NCBI GenBank assembly: GCA_027924585.1
Contig: BSBM01000370.1
Coordinates: 28,107,501-28,171,500, forward strand
Source: Larix kaempferi
Taxonomy: Eukaryota > Streptophyta > Pinopsida > Pinales > Pinaceae
DNA length: 64,000 nt
Reading direction: 5' to 3'
Shown here piece after piece: positions 23,685-36,040 of this stretch (its first letter is position 1; every line of letters starts with the position of its first letter). The notes under the pieces are model-generated. The model was not told where the DNA came from. It worked only from the letters and a program-made list of their open reading frames with translations, and did no database searches. Position numbers and translations under genes: made by a program.

Positions 23685-23957
23685 CTCTCGTCTGTGCAGC
23701 TTCCTTTTGGTTTGAAGTTTACCTGTCTAGTTTATGTTTTACTTCTGTTGTTTTCTTCTATGCCAGTTCATTAATATCTTCAGTTCTAATAGCAGTATCA
23801 ATCCTTACAATTGTATCAGGCATAATGCCAATTTTGAGGTACAGAGGCTGGAAAACTTAGAATTTGTTCTGACAGTTCTGGTATTTTGGGATCAGCCTCC
23901 CATACTCTATGTAATTTGCTCCACCCTTTTAATATAAAGCTTGTTACCCGTTTGTGT

Positions 23958-23967
23958 AAAAAAAAAA
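23958..23967 (+). other. A-tail of LINE-1
   Basis: Ten A residues directly after GTTTGTGT mark the LINE 3' end. The following AT-rich DNA has no LINE similarity. Confidence 0.75.
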
Positions 23968-25640
23968 GTATAAGAGTTGTAGTTTTAGTTAATAGGAGAT
24001 CCTTATTGTTCTTTGTTTGTTGAGTATTCCTAATGATGAGTGAAGAGTTTCTAAATTGTTATTAGTTGGGGAGGTTTGTACCTCACCCCTAATGATGTTC
24101 TATTATATGTCTTTCAAATTGTTTGTATTTGACTAAATAAGAGTAAATAGTATGTTTAAAGTTCATAATTGGTGAATAATTAGTTAAAGTTCGAAGTTAG
24201 TAAATAAGGATTTAATTGTCTATTCTATTTATTTATAAAATTATGGATTCCTTCTATACTTGTTTATTCTTTATTTTCTAGTTTCTGTTGTTAAGAGATG
24301 GTATCATAGGGTCTAAGCTTATTCCTGTTAGGATATTCCTATACTCCATCCTAGTCCCACCAGTATTTTGATCATTTACATTTTCAGTCATGAATGCACC
24401 TTTAGGGTTTGCATGCATTCTAGGGTTTGCATGCATCCCAGTCATCAGTCCAGCACCTAGCCCTCAGTTAGCCAGCCCCCAGGAGCTTCTCACTATTCAT
24501 TTTTAGCCCTCCAGTTGCTTAATGCGCCCTTCTTCCTTGATTTTAGGGAGAAATTTGCCCTTCTTCACCTACTAGTCCAATTGTCACTCAATTACAGTCA
24601 GTTACACTTAGTTACAGTCAGTTACACTCAGTTACACCTACCAGATTTAGTTTGACTGATGGTTGACAGTTACTTGAGCATTGATGACTCCACTGATGAT
24701 GATGAAGACTTCCAGTTGTGCTCCGATGATCATGAGGACACCTAGTTGTGCTCCGATGACACTCTATTAATCTTATGATTACTCTGAGAGGCTAATTTGA
24801 ATTGCCACCTTGGGCATTCGAATTCTCTCTACCATTGTACTATTTATTTGTCCATATTGTGATTAATTAACTAATGTGTGTTAAGTATTATTGCTTCTAT
24901 CTGAGTTCTACTGTACCATATTATTCTGTTGCTCATTATACTGTATTGTTCACTCTTCTTCTATTTTCTTGCTTAATCATAATTACTCTTGTGAGTTATA
25001 CATCCTCTCTTAGATCTGCTGTGAGGATTTTCACAATTCCTAATTTAATTACAATTATCTAAGTTGAGATATAGATGTTGCTAGAATCAAACTTTTGAGT
25101 GCTGCTAGAACTCAACAAGAACTATTTCAATTTGAAGTTGGGACCTTTACACTAACAAATACCAAGGCATTAACAATTGACATCAATTTGTTGTCACATA
25201 CATACATAGCTTACATGAAAACAAAAAAATTAAATAAAGCTATTAGGAAACATATGTCAACTAGAAGGTTAAAATAATTAAAACCAACATAGATCCATTT
25301 TAAACCCACATCTATCAAGTACCAAGAGATATCAAATTTCTTAAGTTGTATGAACATTCTTTACACAAGTCAACAAGAAAAAAAATTACACCTCGAGAAA
25401 TTTGATCATAGTGAGATGTAAATGTTGATCATACATGCACTTACCAACAATTTTAGTATTGCAAATAGATAATTATGCACATGAAAACAAAATCATGACA
25501 TGTTTGCATTGATGTCCTTTTTAATAGAAAGGAGAGTCTTCTTAATAGTAATAGTCATTTTCCTCGTAATAGATCACATACCAGACTTGCTATTATGGAA
25601 TATATGGAAGATTATCAACTCTATTAAAATGAAAAGATAT
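23968..25640. other. AT-rich spacer
   Basis: No gene. It contains a short tandem array of AGTTACACT/AGTTACAGTC at about 24592-24643 and a doubled AGGGTTTGCATGCAT near 24407-24435. Small ORFs at 24874-25277 have no coding character. Confidence 0.5.
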
Positions 25641-26194
25641 ATTTTCATTGTAAGAAATCATGCCAATAATTATAAGGCATGGGAGGAGAATTACTCCTCA
25701 CCCCTTATTTGATTGAAGATGTCCTTGACTTCAAGAGCTGAGCTTTATTTAGACACACTTTTGGATGAAACTACAAACCTATTTCTATTACAAGATGTCA
25801 ATATTTTGAACTCCAATTCGGTGATGGAATATTAGTTATGTAATATAATTGTTGATCGAAAATTAATTATGTAATATAAAACATGAGTTAGAAATGAAAA
25901 ATGATCACCTTTTATATATTTTCATTATAAGAAATCATGCCAATACTTATAAGGCATGGGAGGAGAATTACTCCTCGCCCCTTATTTGATTGAAGATGTC
26001 CTTGACTTCAAGAGCTGAGCTTTATTTAGACACACTTTTGGATGAAACTACAAACCTATTTCTATTACAAGATGTCAATATGTTGAACTCCAATTTGGTG
26101 ATGGAATATTAGTTATGTAATATAATTGTTGATCAAAAATTAGTTATGTAATATAAAACATGAGTTAAAAATGAAAAATGATCACCTTTTATAT
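25641..26194. repeat. 277-bp direct tandem duplication
   Basis: 25641-25917 and 25918-26194 are near-identical head-to-tail copies (ATTTTCATT...AAGAAATCATGCC through AATGATCACCTTTTA), with a few substitutions. The period is 277 bp. No coding frame spans it convincingly. Confidence 0.88.
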
Positions 26195-26272
26195 AAAAAA
26201 AAACCTAAACACTAGGAAAAAAAAAACATTTATTTTAAATGAGAGAATAATGTTTTAAAACACTTAGGAAAA

Positions 26273-26424
26273 ACAATTTAATTTTAAAACATTTAAAAAA
26301 TAATTTTTACACACTCACAATACAAGATATCAATTCTACTAAAGAAACACAATTTAATTTTAAAACATTTAAAAAATCAGTTTTTCACACTCACATTACA
26401 AGATATCAATTCTACCCATCTATA
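26273..26424. repeat. 76-bp tandem duplication
   Basis: ACAATTTAATTTTAAAACAT recurs at 26273 and 26349, followed in both by ACACTCACA and ACAAGATATCAATTCTAC. Confidence 0.8.
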
Positions 26425-28684
26425 TTGGATTAAGAAGAACCAGTGAATTACTAAGACATATGTACACGTGTGGGAGTATTTCAGGTACTGAGTTAACTAA
26501 GTTTTATTCATTCTTACTAGAACTTCCTCCTGACCATGGGTGGTTAAATATTTGCAATTTTTGAATTCCCCTCTAAGAAATATTGAATTTGAACAATTTG
26601 AATATTGGATATTTTTTAGTTTGTTATTTGTTCACCTAATATTATGTTCCCTCACGTACAATTGGTTTGATAAAATTAAAATATATCAAGTTATATAACA
26701 AAAATCGATAATATATATTTATTATATATTTATTTTTAATAATAAATTTATTTTTTATTGAAATTTATTTTTAAATATTTTTGGGATTTTTTAAATCACA
26801 TTCATTTTATTTATATTTTATTATCTTACAGTTTTTGTAAATTTCATATTTTTTTATCTTTTTTATTTAGTATACTTTCCTAATCTTAATATGTAATGCA
26901 AATTCATTCTCATTTTTAATAACCATAATAGTAGTTGAGATTTCTTCATAAATAATTGTGCTGGAGTTTAGAGAACTTGAAGTTTTTAGTGGATACTTAT
27001 AAGAGTTTTCAAAAAGTTGTGTAAGGTTGAAGTGAAATAACCTCGTAAGAATATAAAAGGAATGTTAAGAAAATAGTTTTAGAGTAAATAAAAAATTATT
27101 AAAATTTAAGAGTGAAAGAAATAAAGAGAAAATTAAATGTAAAATATTGAAACTAAATTTAAAAATTAAAATTAATATCTATTGAGAGTTATAGATGACA
27201 AAATTATTAATTAAATTGGATAAAATACTTAAATTAATTATTTTACTTAAAATAAAATAATAATTAAATATTTTACTAAATTGAGATAATAAATAATTAA
27301 AAAATATATATATAAATTTTTTATTAATTAAAGGATTAAAATAAACCTTAGGAACAATAAACCTAAAACAGTTATGTATTAAGATCAAGTGAATATTAAA
27401 TAATAGTTAACGAGAAATACTTGATGGATCAAAGGTTAAAAAGGGTAATAGTTAATTGATTCAAATAAATTAAAAGAGGTTAAAATATTTAAGGGTTAAA
27501 CTATAAATAATTGGATAAGGTTAAAGATTTAATTTAAGTAAATAAGAAATGATTCAAATCAATCTATTTAAAAGATGAGTGGGATATGGAAGAGCTTAAA
27601 AGAGTGGGATAAAGAAGAGCTTATTCGTAATATAATGAATAGGAGAGGTTAATAAAGGGGGGTGAGTTTGAAATTATATTGATGTTTTTAGATTTAGTTT
27701 TCCTATGATTCAAGATGAAACACGTAAAATGTTTGGAATTTTGGGAATGAGATGTCAGCAATATATTTTTTAAGATGATTTGGCCATAATAGAATTTAAG
27801 GAGCAATATATTGGCAAACCAAATTGATAAGACAAAGCATGAATGGTTGAAATTTCACTTTTCATTCTTCAAATCGTGATTTCCACGATTTGGGTAGTTT
27901 TCAAATACATCATTTAGTTTAGAATATATCATTGTGATTGTTGAAATGGCATAATTACAGAAATTGCAATTTTTAGGAGCCATTTTCACAGAATTTGATT
28001 AAAAAAACATTCGAAAAGTGGAAAAGTGAGGCTTTTGATTGTTCTTTATCTTAAACCTATAATTTACCACAAAATAAGGTCTTAGATAAACTCCTTAATT
28101 GAAAAGAAGGTCAATTTTATCTTTGACAATTTTAAAAATATTGTTTTCAATTTTATCTTTGACAATTTTAAAAATATTGTTTTATAATTTATAATCAAAT
28201 CAATATCACAAATCATTTATAATACATTGTTACTCATTTATTAATATTTTATATAAAATTCATATTAAAATCTTTTACTTATAAAAAATATTAAAACATT
28301 AAAATAAACTTTTTCTAAAATATTTTACCACTCATAACACACCATATAAAATTTTTAATCATTAAATAATATATATAACACACCCTATAAAAATTTTAAT
28401 CATTAAATAATATATATAGATATATAAACTTTTTCTAAAATATTTTACCACTCATAACACATTATATACATTTTTTAATCATTAAATAATATATATATTG
28501 GAATAGAATATTTATTTAGAAAGTGATCATCTACACAATAATATGAAATGACGATCAATATGGCTGCATATCACTCTAATAAAATTTAATTATTTTCCTC
28601 ACTGACAGTTCTTGTTAATTACCTCAATCTCCAAACCTTTCATCTTGTTGCAGAATTGTTCAGACATAAAAATAAAAAATTTAA
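26425..28684. other. Very AT-rich spacer
   Basis: No gene on either strand. 26690-27400 is nearly pure A/T, and 28290-28500 holds two to three imperfect copies of a TAATCATTAAATAATATATA-containing unit. Short frames here are chance ORFs. Confidence 0.6.
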
Positions 28685-30261
28685 TTGTTTTGTGAACTAT
28701 TCCAAATTCCGGTGATTTTGAATTTAATCCAAAAGAGTTTTGAAATCTACCTCATCTTTGGACATTTGTCCATGCAACACATAAAGGTGAGAGGTCATAT
28801 TTACCATGAAAAGAAACAATGGAGAATTAGCAGTGTTGGTGCCGACACGTATGGCAGCCATGCACTGTTAACAAAACGTGTCAATTTATGGGGTGTTGGG
28901 AAACTGTATGTAAAGAATATCTGCCTTCCACAGCTACGCTATCGCCATGGCCATCACCACAATACCAATATCGTTATGAGAACATTTGTGGACGACAGAT
29001 TTCTTTGATAAGCTCTATTCCAACGGTATGGATTGCCTGCCTTTTACACCAGCATTATTTGTTATAGCCCTGTATTAGTTTTAGTTACACCAGCATTATT
29101 TGTTATAGCCCTGTATTAGTTTTAGTTACACCACTATGGGATCTGTAATATTTTTAGTTGCAGTTTTATGGGAGAATCTGTATTATTTTTAGTTACAGCA
29201 GCATGGGATCCTCAGTGTTAGAATCAATTTTTGGTGTTCAAAAGTTTGCTTTTACCCATCGCATTATCTGCATATAGTGTAAATTGTAATTGTTAGTGGT
29301 TATTAGATATCAATAACCAGCTACAATTATATCAATTCTATTGATCGCCTTCCCCCTCAATTATATAAACGCTATTGATCTCCTTCATCTAATTCAGCTG
29401 CCTGTAACATGAATGGCCACTAGAAATTGCACCTTAGCTACTTATCTGGTTGGTATCTTTTATTTCTGTTTATGAAACGAACCGAGAATGAACATTAGTT
29501 TTAAATTTTTTTCTCCTAGAGAATCAAGGAGTTCTACAGCTCTACACCCCCAGTAGGGCAAAACGCCAAAAGAAACAAACAGTCTAATTATCAATTAACA
29601 TATTCCTTCAGTTTTTGGCAGTGGGATTTTTGTGATTATTCCAGTTCAGTTTTGGCTATGGACTTAGTTGCGGTCGAGCCAAGCCCTGACTAGGCATTGT
29701 ACAATGTTCAGAAATAAAATTATTAAAGATACCTAAACAGCCTACCACTACATTGCAATTAAGTAGGCCGGTTAATGGCAAAACTCGTGGGCTTGTCACG
29801 ATGTTTCAAACAATAATTTTATTAACTGTGTAGCATGATAGTCAAGGCTATGAGCCAGCCCTTATAGCAGCGGAAAGGTTGTAATCCAATAACCACAAAC
29901 CGTGAAGCCCTCTAATCACAAATAGCAGTCTTATCCACTTCATCAGCTCTGTGACCCTCTGAGGCTGTCAATTTGATTGCAATTGTCACATTTTCCATGT
30001 AAATTTTTGGGAATTACGATATTGCTGATTCGTTTCTGGGTTGGTTAGTATCGAGTCTAATTCCAATTGCCGATGAGTATATGTTGACATTCCCTGTATG
30101 AACATCTCGATTGCATTGGAAGTAACGAAGCCCAGAACAATGGCCAGGAATATTTTGAATATTGAGTTGCTATAATCTAGGGCAAGCAATATCAACCTTA
30201 CACCAGAGTCATTACCCTAATAGTATGTTTTTTTTTAACATGGGAACAGCAACCTCCCAAG
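28685..30261. other. Unassigned spacer with a 41-bp tandem repeat
   Basis: The 107-codon frame 28685-29008 has no recognisable domain. ACACCAGCATTATTTGTTAT recurs at 29046 and 29087 (41-bp period), with a degenerate third copy from 29128. Nothing else identified. Confidence 0.4.
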
Positions 30262-30794
30262 GGTATATCCAACAGCCCGCAAGCCAGATATACCAGAAAC
30301 TTGTGGTATATCCAACAGCCCGCAAGTCAGATATACCAGAAACTTGAGACCCCCAGGAGGGGCCGAGACGTCCTGAGACCCCCAGGAGGGGCCGAGACGT
30401 CCCGAGACCCTTTATCCCAGGGGTCGCTTACCCTAACAGTATGTTAGACTCATTACCGGCTTACCCCAACTGTATGTTAAGAGTCTACCCTAAGGATATG
30501 TTAGAGTCATTACCCTAACGGTATGTTAGGGGCTTTACCCTAACGGTATGTTAAGGCCTTACCCTAATGGTATGTTAGAGTCTACATGTGCATGTCCATG
30601 AACTCCACTCTTGGAAAAGAGGCTGTTGAGTTTTCTCAACAGCTAGACCACCGAGGCACCATCCCATGCCTCATTGCTTGCCATTAAATTCCCAAATCTG
30701 AAGTTAAATGAAAAAACAGCTAGACCACCGAGGCACCATCCCATGCCTCATTGCTTGCCATTAAATTCCCAAATCTGAAGTTAAATGAAAAAAT
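30262..30794. repeat. Cluster of four different tandem duplications
   Basis: In order: a 43-bp unit twice (30262-30304, 30305-30347); a 29-bp unit beginning GAGACCCCCAGG twice (30346-30374, 30375-30403); about six copies of an 18-27-bp unit with CCCTAACGGTATGTTAG (30425-30590); and a 77-bp unit twice (30641-30717, 30718-30794). A further CCCTAATAGTATGTT sits upstream at about 30217, before the first two blocks. Different unit lengths side by side point to repeated local duplication. Confidence 0.88.
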
Positions 30795-31400
30795 TGCTCA
30801 AATAATTTCGAGAATGTTCATATGTACAAACAAGCCTACATAAATAGAAGCTGAAACGGTGTTCAACATTAGTTTCCAAAGGCCAGAAATACCTATGGGC
30901 GACGAGAATGCAACAAGTCAAGGGAAATGGACAACGGAAGATGAGCAAATGGACTAAATACCCAAACCGACTGAAGTGAACACTTCAATGCTTCTCCTTC
31001 TCCGTCTGGTGTACATTGGAACTCAAACAGGGTGGATACAATGGATATGGGATGGAACGACATTTGAGCATTGAAGAAGGCATTGAAACTGCAGAGATAT
31101 GCAATATCTGCAGCCAGCGGTGCCATGCCCCCATGGACTGATCTATGCATTGTTTGATGCCTGGGAAGGATACTCCGTGCATCTTGAACCACCCACTGCA
31201 ACATGGGCATGTCATGCGTGGATGGTGGTGTACGATGGGAATGCATGTGTTGATGAGGCATGGAATGGTATGGTATGTAGGCAATGAGTCATGGGATGGT
31301 GCCTCCTTGATTTAGCTGCTAAGTTTTCTCGTAGCCTCTTTTCCTAGAGTGGAGTTGGGCATTCACATGTAGAGTCTGACATACTGTTAGAGTAAGCCTA
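30555..31400. repeat. Imperfect inverted repeat, about 120-bp arms
   Basis: About 30575-30690 (TAGAGTCTACATGTG ... GGCACCATCCCATGCCTCATTGC) and 31283-31395 (GCAATGAGTCATGGGATGG ... CACATGTAGAGTCTGACAT) are inverted copies with scattered mismatches. The left arm also contains a perfect 22-nt palindrome at 30622-30643. It could be a foldback or MITE-like element; the small ORFs inside (30893-31287) look non-coding. Confidence 0.7.
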
Positions 31401-31429
31401 GAAGCAACAATGCTAATGACTCTACTACG

Positions 31430-32090
31430 AGGTGGATAGTACTTGTTATGGAGTAAGCTATGGTCTCGACGATTTGCACCCAGGGTCCTCTCGAGGCCGT
31501 CGATTGACCTCTCATGCCGTTTGCACTAGGTGTCGATACCATACCTTCCTCCGGTGGTCATATGACTCCTTGCTTGTTGAATGAAAACCTGTTAGCCTCA
31601 CGAAAGTCTCCCATGCTATCTGTAGATTGAAAAATTTGTCAACGATCCATCCGCATGTTATCATGCAGTTACTACATGGATTTTTTTATTTTTTAAACGT
31701 AAATCTTGATCGCGCCCCCTGCTTCTATGTCCATCAATCCTCTACTCTTGTTTAAGCTCAAACTCTCATGTTGGATCGTTGGATGCAAGACACAGGAGCA
31801 GGGGAGGTAGGGAAGGCACGATCAAGAGTTACATTCAAATTTGTGGATAATCCATGCATTGATTGCATGATAATGTGTGGATGAATCCTTGACAAATCCA
31901 TCGATCAAGAGATGGTGTGGGGGACCCTCGTGAGGAGAACGAATTTTTGGTCAACTAGTAAGAAGTCAAATGATGAGTGGAAGAAGGTATGGTGTGGAAA
32001 TGGCGTGAGTGGTTCATCAGTGGCCCAAGGTGGGCCTCGGGGGGAAATCCTCGAGACGATAGCTAACTCCTTGCTTGTCATAAGCTAACT
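31430..32090. repeat. Foldback (MITE-like) element, about 660 bp
   Basis: The left half (from about 31445) and right half (to about 32075) are imperfect reverse complements meeting near 31765. Matches include GCTATGGTCTCGAC with GAGACGATAGC, CCATACCTTCCTCC with GAAGGTATGG, TGTCAACGATCCATCC with GGATGAATCCTTGACA, and CTTGATCGCGCC with GGCACGATCAAG. No coding potential; an old hairpin-type non-autonomous transposon is the likely origin. Confidence 0.7.
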
Positions 32091-32586
32091 CATCTAGAGC
32101 TATAATTGTCACTATATCGTTTTCCTCAACCGAGATAGATGATAGGAATGGTCTCCAAATCATGAGCATTATCACCTATGTATGATAGTTTTAGTGAATC
32201 TTTTTATTGGTAAGATCGAAGTTTCATAAGCGAAACTTCCGAACAAACTTAATTGCTTTAAGTGGCATATGGCATTGGCATCAAGTATATAATAACATTT
32301 ATGGGAGTAACTGTATACATTAGTTTTTCTTGTCACATGTTTCTTTTTTCTGCAAATCATGGACACCAACATAATATAATTATTACATTTATGGGAGTGA
32401 TTGGAGAAATTAGTTTTATCATTGCATGTTTTCTTTTTTATGTGTTATTATCGATATTTTTAAAAATAGATAAGTGCTTTTAAATGTACAATTAACTTTG
32501 GTAGTGTGACAATAATCTAATCACGACTATTCTAGAAACCCACCTACCGTGATACCGTCTCAACTCTTATACCAAGTTTATCGTTC

Positions 32587-32757
32587 CGTCATAGCTCCCA
32601 TCCCATTGCGTATCTCACTGCCACCACCCGAGATCATGCTCGTCCCATGTCCAAGTTGGCGACGACACTACATTAATCTGGAGTCTTGCATATGTGATCG
32701 TCATGATATGGGATGGCGGAAGGTAGATACACAACGGGATGTGGAGCTATGACGGAT
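32587..32757. repeat. Small inverted repeat, about 60-bp arms
   Basis: CCGTCATAGCTCCCATCCCA near 32587 pairs with TGGGATGTGGAGCTATGACGG-like sequence ending near 32755, with further matches inward (GCGTATCTCA / AGATACACA). A minor foldback. Confidence 0.6.
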
Positions 32758-33679
32758 TCCTTCGTCCTTGTCCTCCTCCATCTTCAACACACATATGTTT
32801 ATTACTTTCATTTCCATCGATAAATCATTTATGTGTATTACTTTCATTTCCATTGATAAATAACTTTTTAGTGTGACTAGAGATGTGGCAATATTGGTGA
32901 TAGGAGATACAGCATAGTTACTATCCTATAAAGTATAGGGAATACATATTTCTCCTTTTCAGTGTAAACCTTAAGATGGTCTTAGCTTGAAAATTAAAAC
33001 TCCTCAAAATGATCCAAGCTTGAGGATTGAAACTAGTTGCGGATGTATGGAATTCTCGAGTTCTCTTTTCTTTTGTCCATTTACTACTTTGTAAACTAAA
33101 ATGAACTTTCTTCTATCCATTTACTATCGTGTAGAATAAAATGTAGTTTTGGTTACCAACTCAACTACATATAATATTGTAGTAGGTTTTGACTTTGGGC
33201 ATTAAATTGTAAAGATGGATACCAAGATTGAGACCATTATTTATATTGGTTTGTGTAGTATAGGTTCAGAAGTTACTTTTTGTTTGGTGAAAGTGTGTAA
33301 CAACACTATGGTTTGAGTGGTATAAGTTTCAAAAGTCATGAATTTTTTGTTTGGTGAGAGTGGCCTATATAGAATATGAAGTCTAAACATGCAACATTTT
33401 GACTTTCCGGTGAGTTTTTGGTCAGAATCGAATGATGTTTTTTTTCATAAAATCCAAATTTGGTTCTATTCAAATCATGATATTGAATGCATAAATGGAT
33501 TCATTGCCGTCAAAAACTACAAGGCATCCATATTCTACGAATTTAAACACTGTTATTGCGATTTTTAAGAATTCATGCAAAATTTATGTCGGATTCAGTC
33601 GAAATAACACCGAAATAATCCATTGGAAATTGTCAAAAGCATCACGCGTTTAGGCTACGCGATAGAATATTGTTTGAAA
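32758..33679. other. AT-rich spacer
   Basis: No gene. A short tandem duplication of TATTACTTTCATTTCCAT lies at about 32800-32865. The rest is unassigned. Confidence 0.45.
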
Positions 33680-34862
33680 TGTTTCACATTTGGTTTGACA
33701 TTTTGTCCACTCCTTAAGCATGTTTGGATGTTTGCAATGTTCGACATTTTGACGACTCCATTCTAGATTAAGAATTTGAAGTGCTCCTTGATCTTATTAT
33801 TCTTTTTCATCTCTTTTCGTCTGGCCCTAAAAACATTAGCTCGGGCTAGTCTCTCTCCAACATATGAAAATGAATTGTAGAATGTTCATAAGATTATTAA
33901 ATAACTAATAAAACCAATTATATGTTATACTAATTACGTTATTAATTACAATCTTTGGAAATTGGCGTTTACAATATAAATATAAATGAATGTGCAACTT
34001 ACAATATAAATATTGATCGAAAGTGAAGAATTTTACATATGCAATGTAATGATTTGTTCATATATTTATAATGTTGTTGTGATGGCAAGTCAATGTTACA
34101 CATACTATACAATAAGTCAATGTTACATAGACTATACGATAACGTTTCATGTCGACCCATAGAACTTTGACTAGCAATGCTTGTAGGGGACTTCCATGCG
34201 ACAAGGGAATTAATTGGAAATGTGTAAGAAATCATGTAGGTTCATATGGTGTTCGATGATGGCTATCCCCACCTCCATTAAATGGGTGAGGATAACTATT
34301 GTTGAACACATCATGAAATTTCAAGATTTCTATTGGGTTCCATTGCATGAAGATATTTCCATGTGGTGGTATCCTCATCAGTGTTGCAACTCAAAATTAT
34401 ATGAGGCAATGTAATTCAGAAAATATGAGTGCAGCTATTGCTCAGATAATTCACACAAAAAAATATTTGTATTACTCATCAAACATCAAGATACAATACA
34501 TATATATATAGTTGGAATTAGATCCAACTAATTCTAAACATGCAGGATAGGGATGTTGAGAGAATATCTCAACAATCGCCTATGAAATCTCAAACCCCTA
34601 TCATATGATCCATAAAGTATTGACTTCCCAATTCAATGCCACCATACAAAAAAGCATATAAATCTATAAAGTGATGCACCTAAAATTTGTTCAACCTCAC
34701 CTTATATCAGATGTCATTTACCTTCTCCTCCATTAATTCATTTTGGATAAAGTACATATCCATTTTAATGCCTTATCAAACAATAATTTTATTAACTTTG
34801 TACATTGATATCTCTTTCCCCAAATTTGCAGAGACAAACTTGTACACTCCACAAAGATAAAT
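33680..34862 (+). repeat. Repeat family F, copy 1, left part
   Basis: Diverged direct repeat of 56090-57020. Shared landmarks in order: TTGAAGTGCTCCTT, TGAATTGTAGAATGTTCATAAGATTA, AATGTAATGATTTGTTCATA, GTGATGGCAAGTCAATGTTACA, GAGGATAACTATTGTTGAACACATCATGA and GATGTCATTTACCTTCT. Its right part resumes at 53722 after the Gypsy complex. No coding capacity recognised; its nature (old DNA transposon or segmental duplicate) is unknown. Confidence 0.75.
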
Positions 34863-35589
34863 TGTAATGCCCCATTTTGACATTACTACCTGAACTACTA
34901 TTATATGTTGTATTTGTTTGATTGTGAGACTTCTTCAATTTGACGACACTGCGGACATATGGTTCTATTATTTTGTTGATATATATATATGTATGTGTGT
35001 GTGATGTTAGTATTATGATCGGTAATCATGTTTAGATATGTATCATGTGTTAATTATGTCTCATATATGCGAATTACTGAATGATGGGTACATGGATACC
35101 ATTACAGTTATATGTTGAATAAATGAATGTTATGCCGGGTGAATGGAAAATAAATGAATTTATTATTGTTATGGTATGATGAAATGTATGTTTACATGTT
35201 GAGTATTTATGCACGATATTCAAGACTGTATGTCAGAGACTAACTTACAGGTTAAAAGGATAAGTAATCGCTGGATCCTACGAGGTGGGAGAGCCTCGAG
35301 GACATGGACTTACGCATGATTATTATGATGTATATTATGACATGGGTGGGGTAGGGTTTCAGGAAACTCAACCACCCAAATTGGTCATACGATGACAAAC
35401 CGAGTATAGGTGCAATGCAGTTATTATGTCAGGTAGACATAGTCCCTTGTTCCATTAGAGGGGTGGAGGCTTTACCCACCATTTATCCCCGGAACCCAGA
35501 GTCATGAGAGGGTTGTGTTGCAGCGCGCTCCCCAAGGTGTGTGATGATAACTGGTGGTTTCCCGTTGGGAAAGCTTGGTCGATGTAGTC

Positions 35590-35964
35590 TGTTAGAAAAA
35601 TAGGATCGCAGAGCAATAACAATAAACAGAAATGAAAATATAATCACACACACATTACAAGAGAGACACAGATATATCGTGGTTCACCCCAACTTGGGAT
35701 ACGTCCACAATGAAATTTTCCAGTCCTTATTATTATGTCGTCCAACAAAGTGAAGGGATACAACCTACAGCACAACCGCTGCACTTCTTCTTCACTGTCT
35801 CACAGTCTCTCTTCTGATCTCAGAGATATTTACAATGCATAAAACCTAATACATCAACCCTAGACATATTACAATGTCTTTCTTTTATAAGGTATAGTCC
35901 TCTGGGGTGCACGGCTGTGACAATATCATCTATGAGACTAGAAGGTCTAGCTCCACAACCAACA
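35590..35964 (-). repeat. Copia-3 3' LTR
   Basis: 375 bp with TG...CA ends (plus strand TGTTAGAAAAATAGG ... CCACAACCAACA). The first about 135 bp match 39996-40130. On the minus strand a TATAAAAG box lies at about 35882-35890. The adjacent minus-strand CTCCAAGTGGGAGAT (35965-35979) is the polypurine region. Confidence 0.88.
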
Positions 35965-36040
35965 ATCTCCCACTTGGAGACTGATCACAGCAACTCCACC
36001 ATTGCTGGACTTGGACTTGGAAAATTTATCCTCTTCACCT

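Larger units (their letters stand above)
9680..23967 (+). mobile_element. LINE-1: L1-like retrotransposon with RNase H, split by Copia-2
   Basis: Plus-strand non-LTR element with ORF1 (DUF4283-like plus zinc knuckle), ORF2 (AP endonuclease, RT, zinc-binding zf-RVT, RNase H), a possible third ORF and an A-tail at 23958-23967. Copia-2 at 13998-21356 interrupts ORF2. Removing it restores a continuous ...FEYNALLS... reading across the junction. The element is broken by several stops and frameshifts. The 5' edge is approximate. Confidence 0.9.

Noticed and set aside
28685-29008. 107-codon ORF
   Set aside because: No domain, no similarity recognised, biased AT-rich setting; not enough to call a gene.
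30425-30590. CCCTAA/TTAGGG words suggesting an interstitial telomere repeat
   Set aside because: The words are separated by non-telomeric bases in an 18-27-bp unit and are not a head-to-tail telomere array.
30893-31287. Overlapping ORFs on both strands
   Set aside because: Within an inverted-repeat element, with no coding signature.
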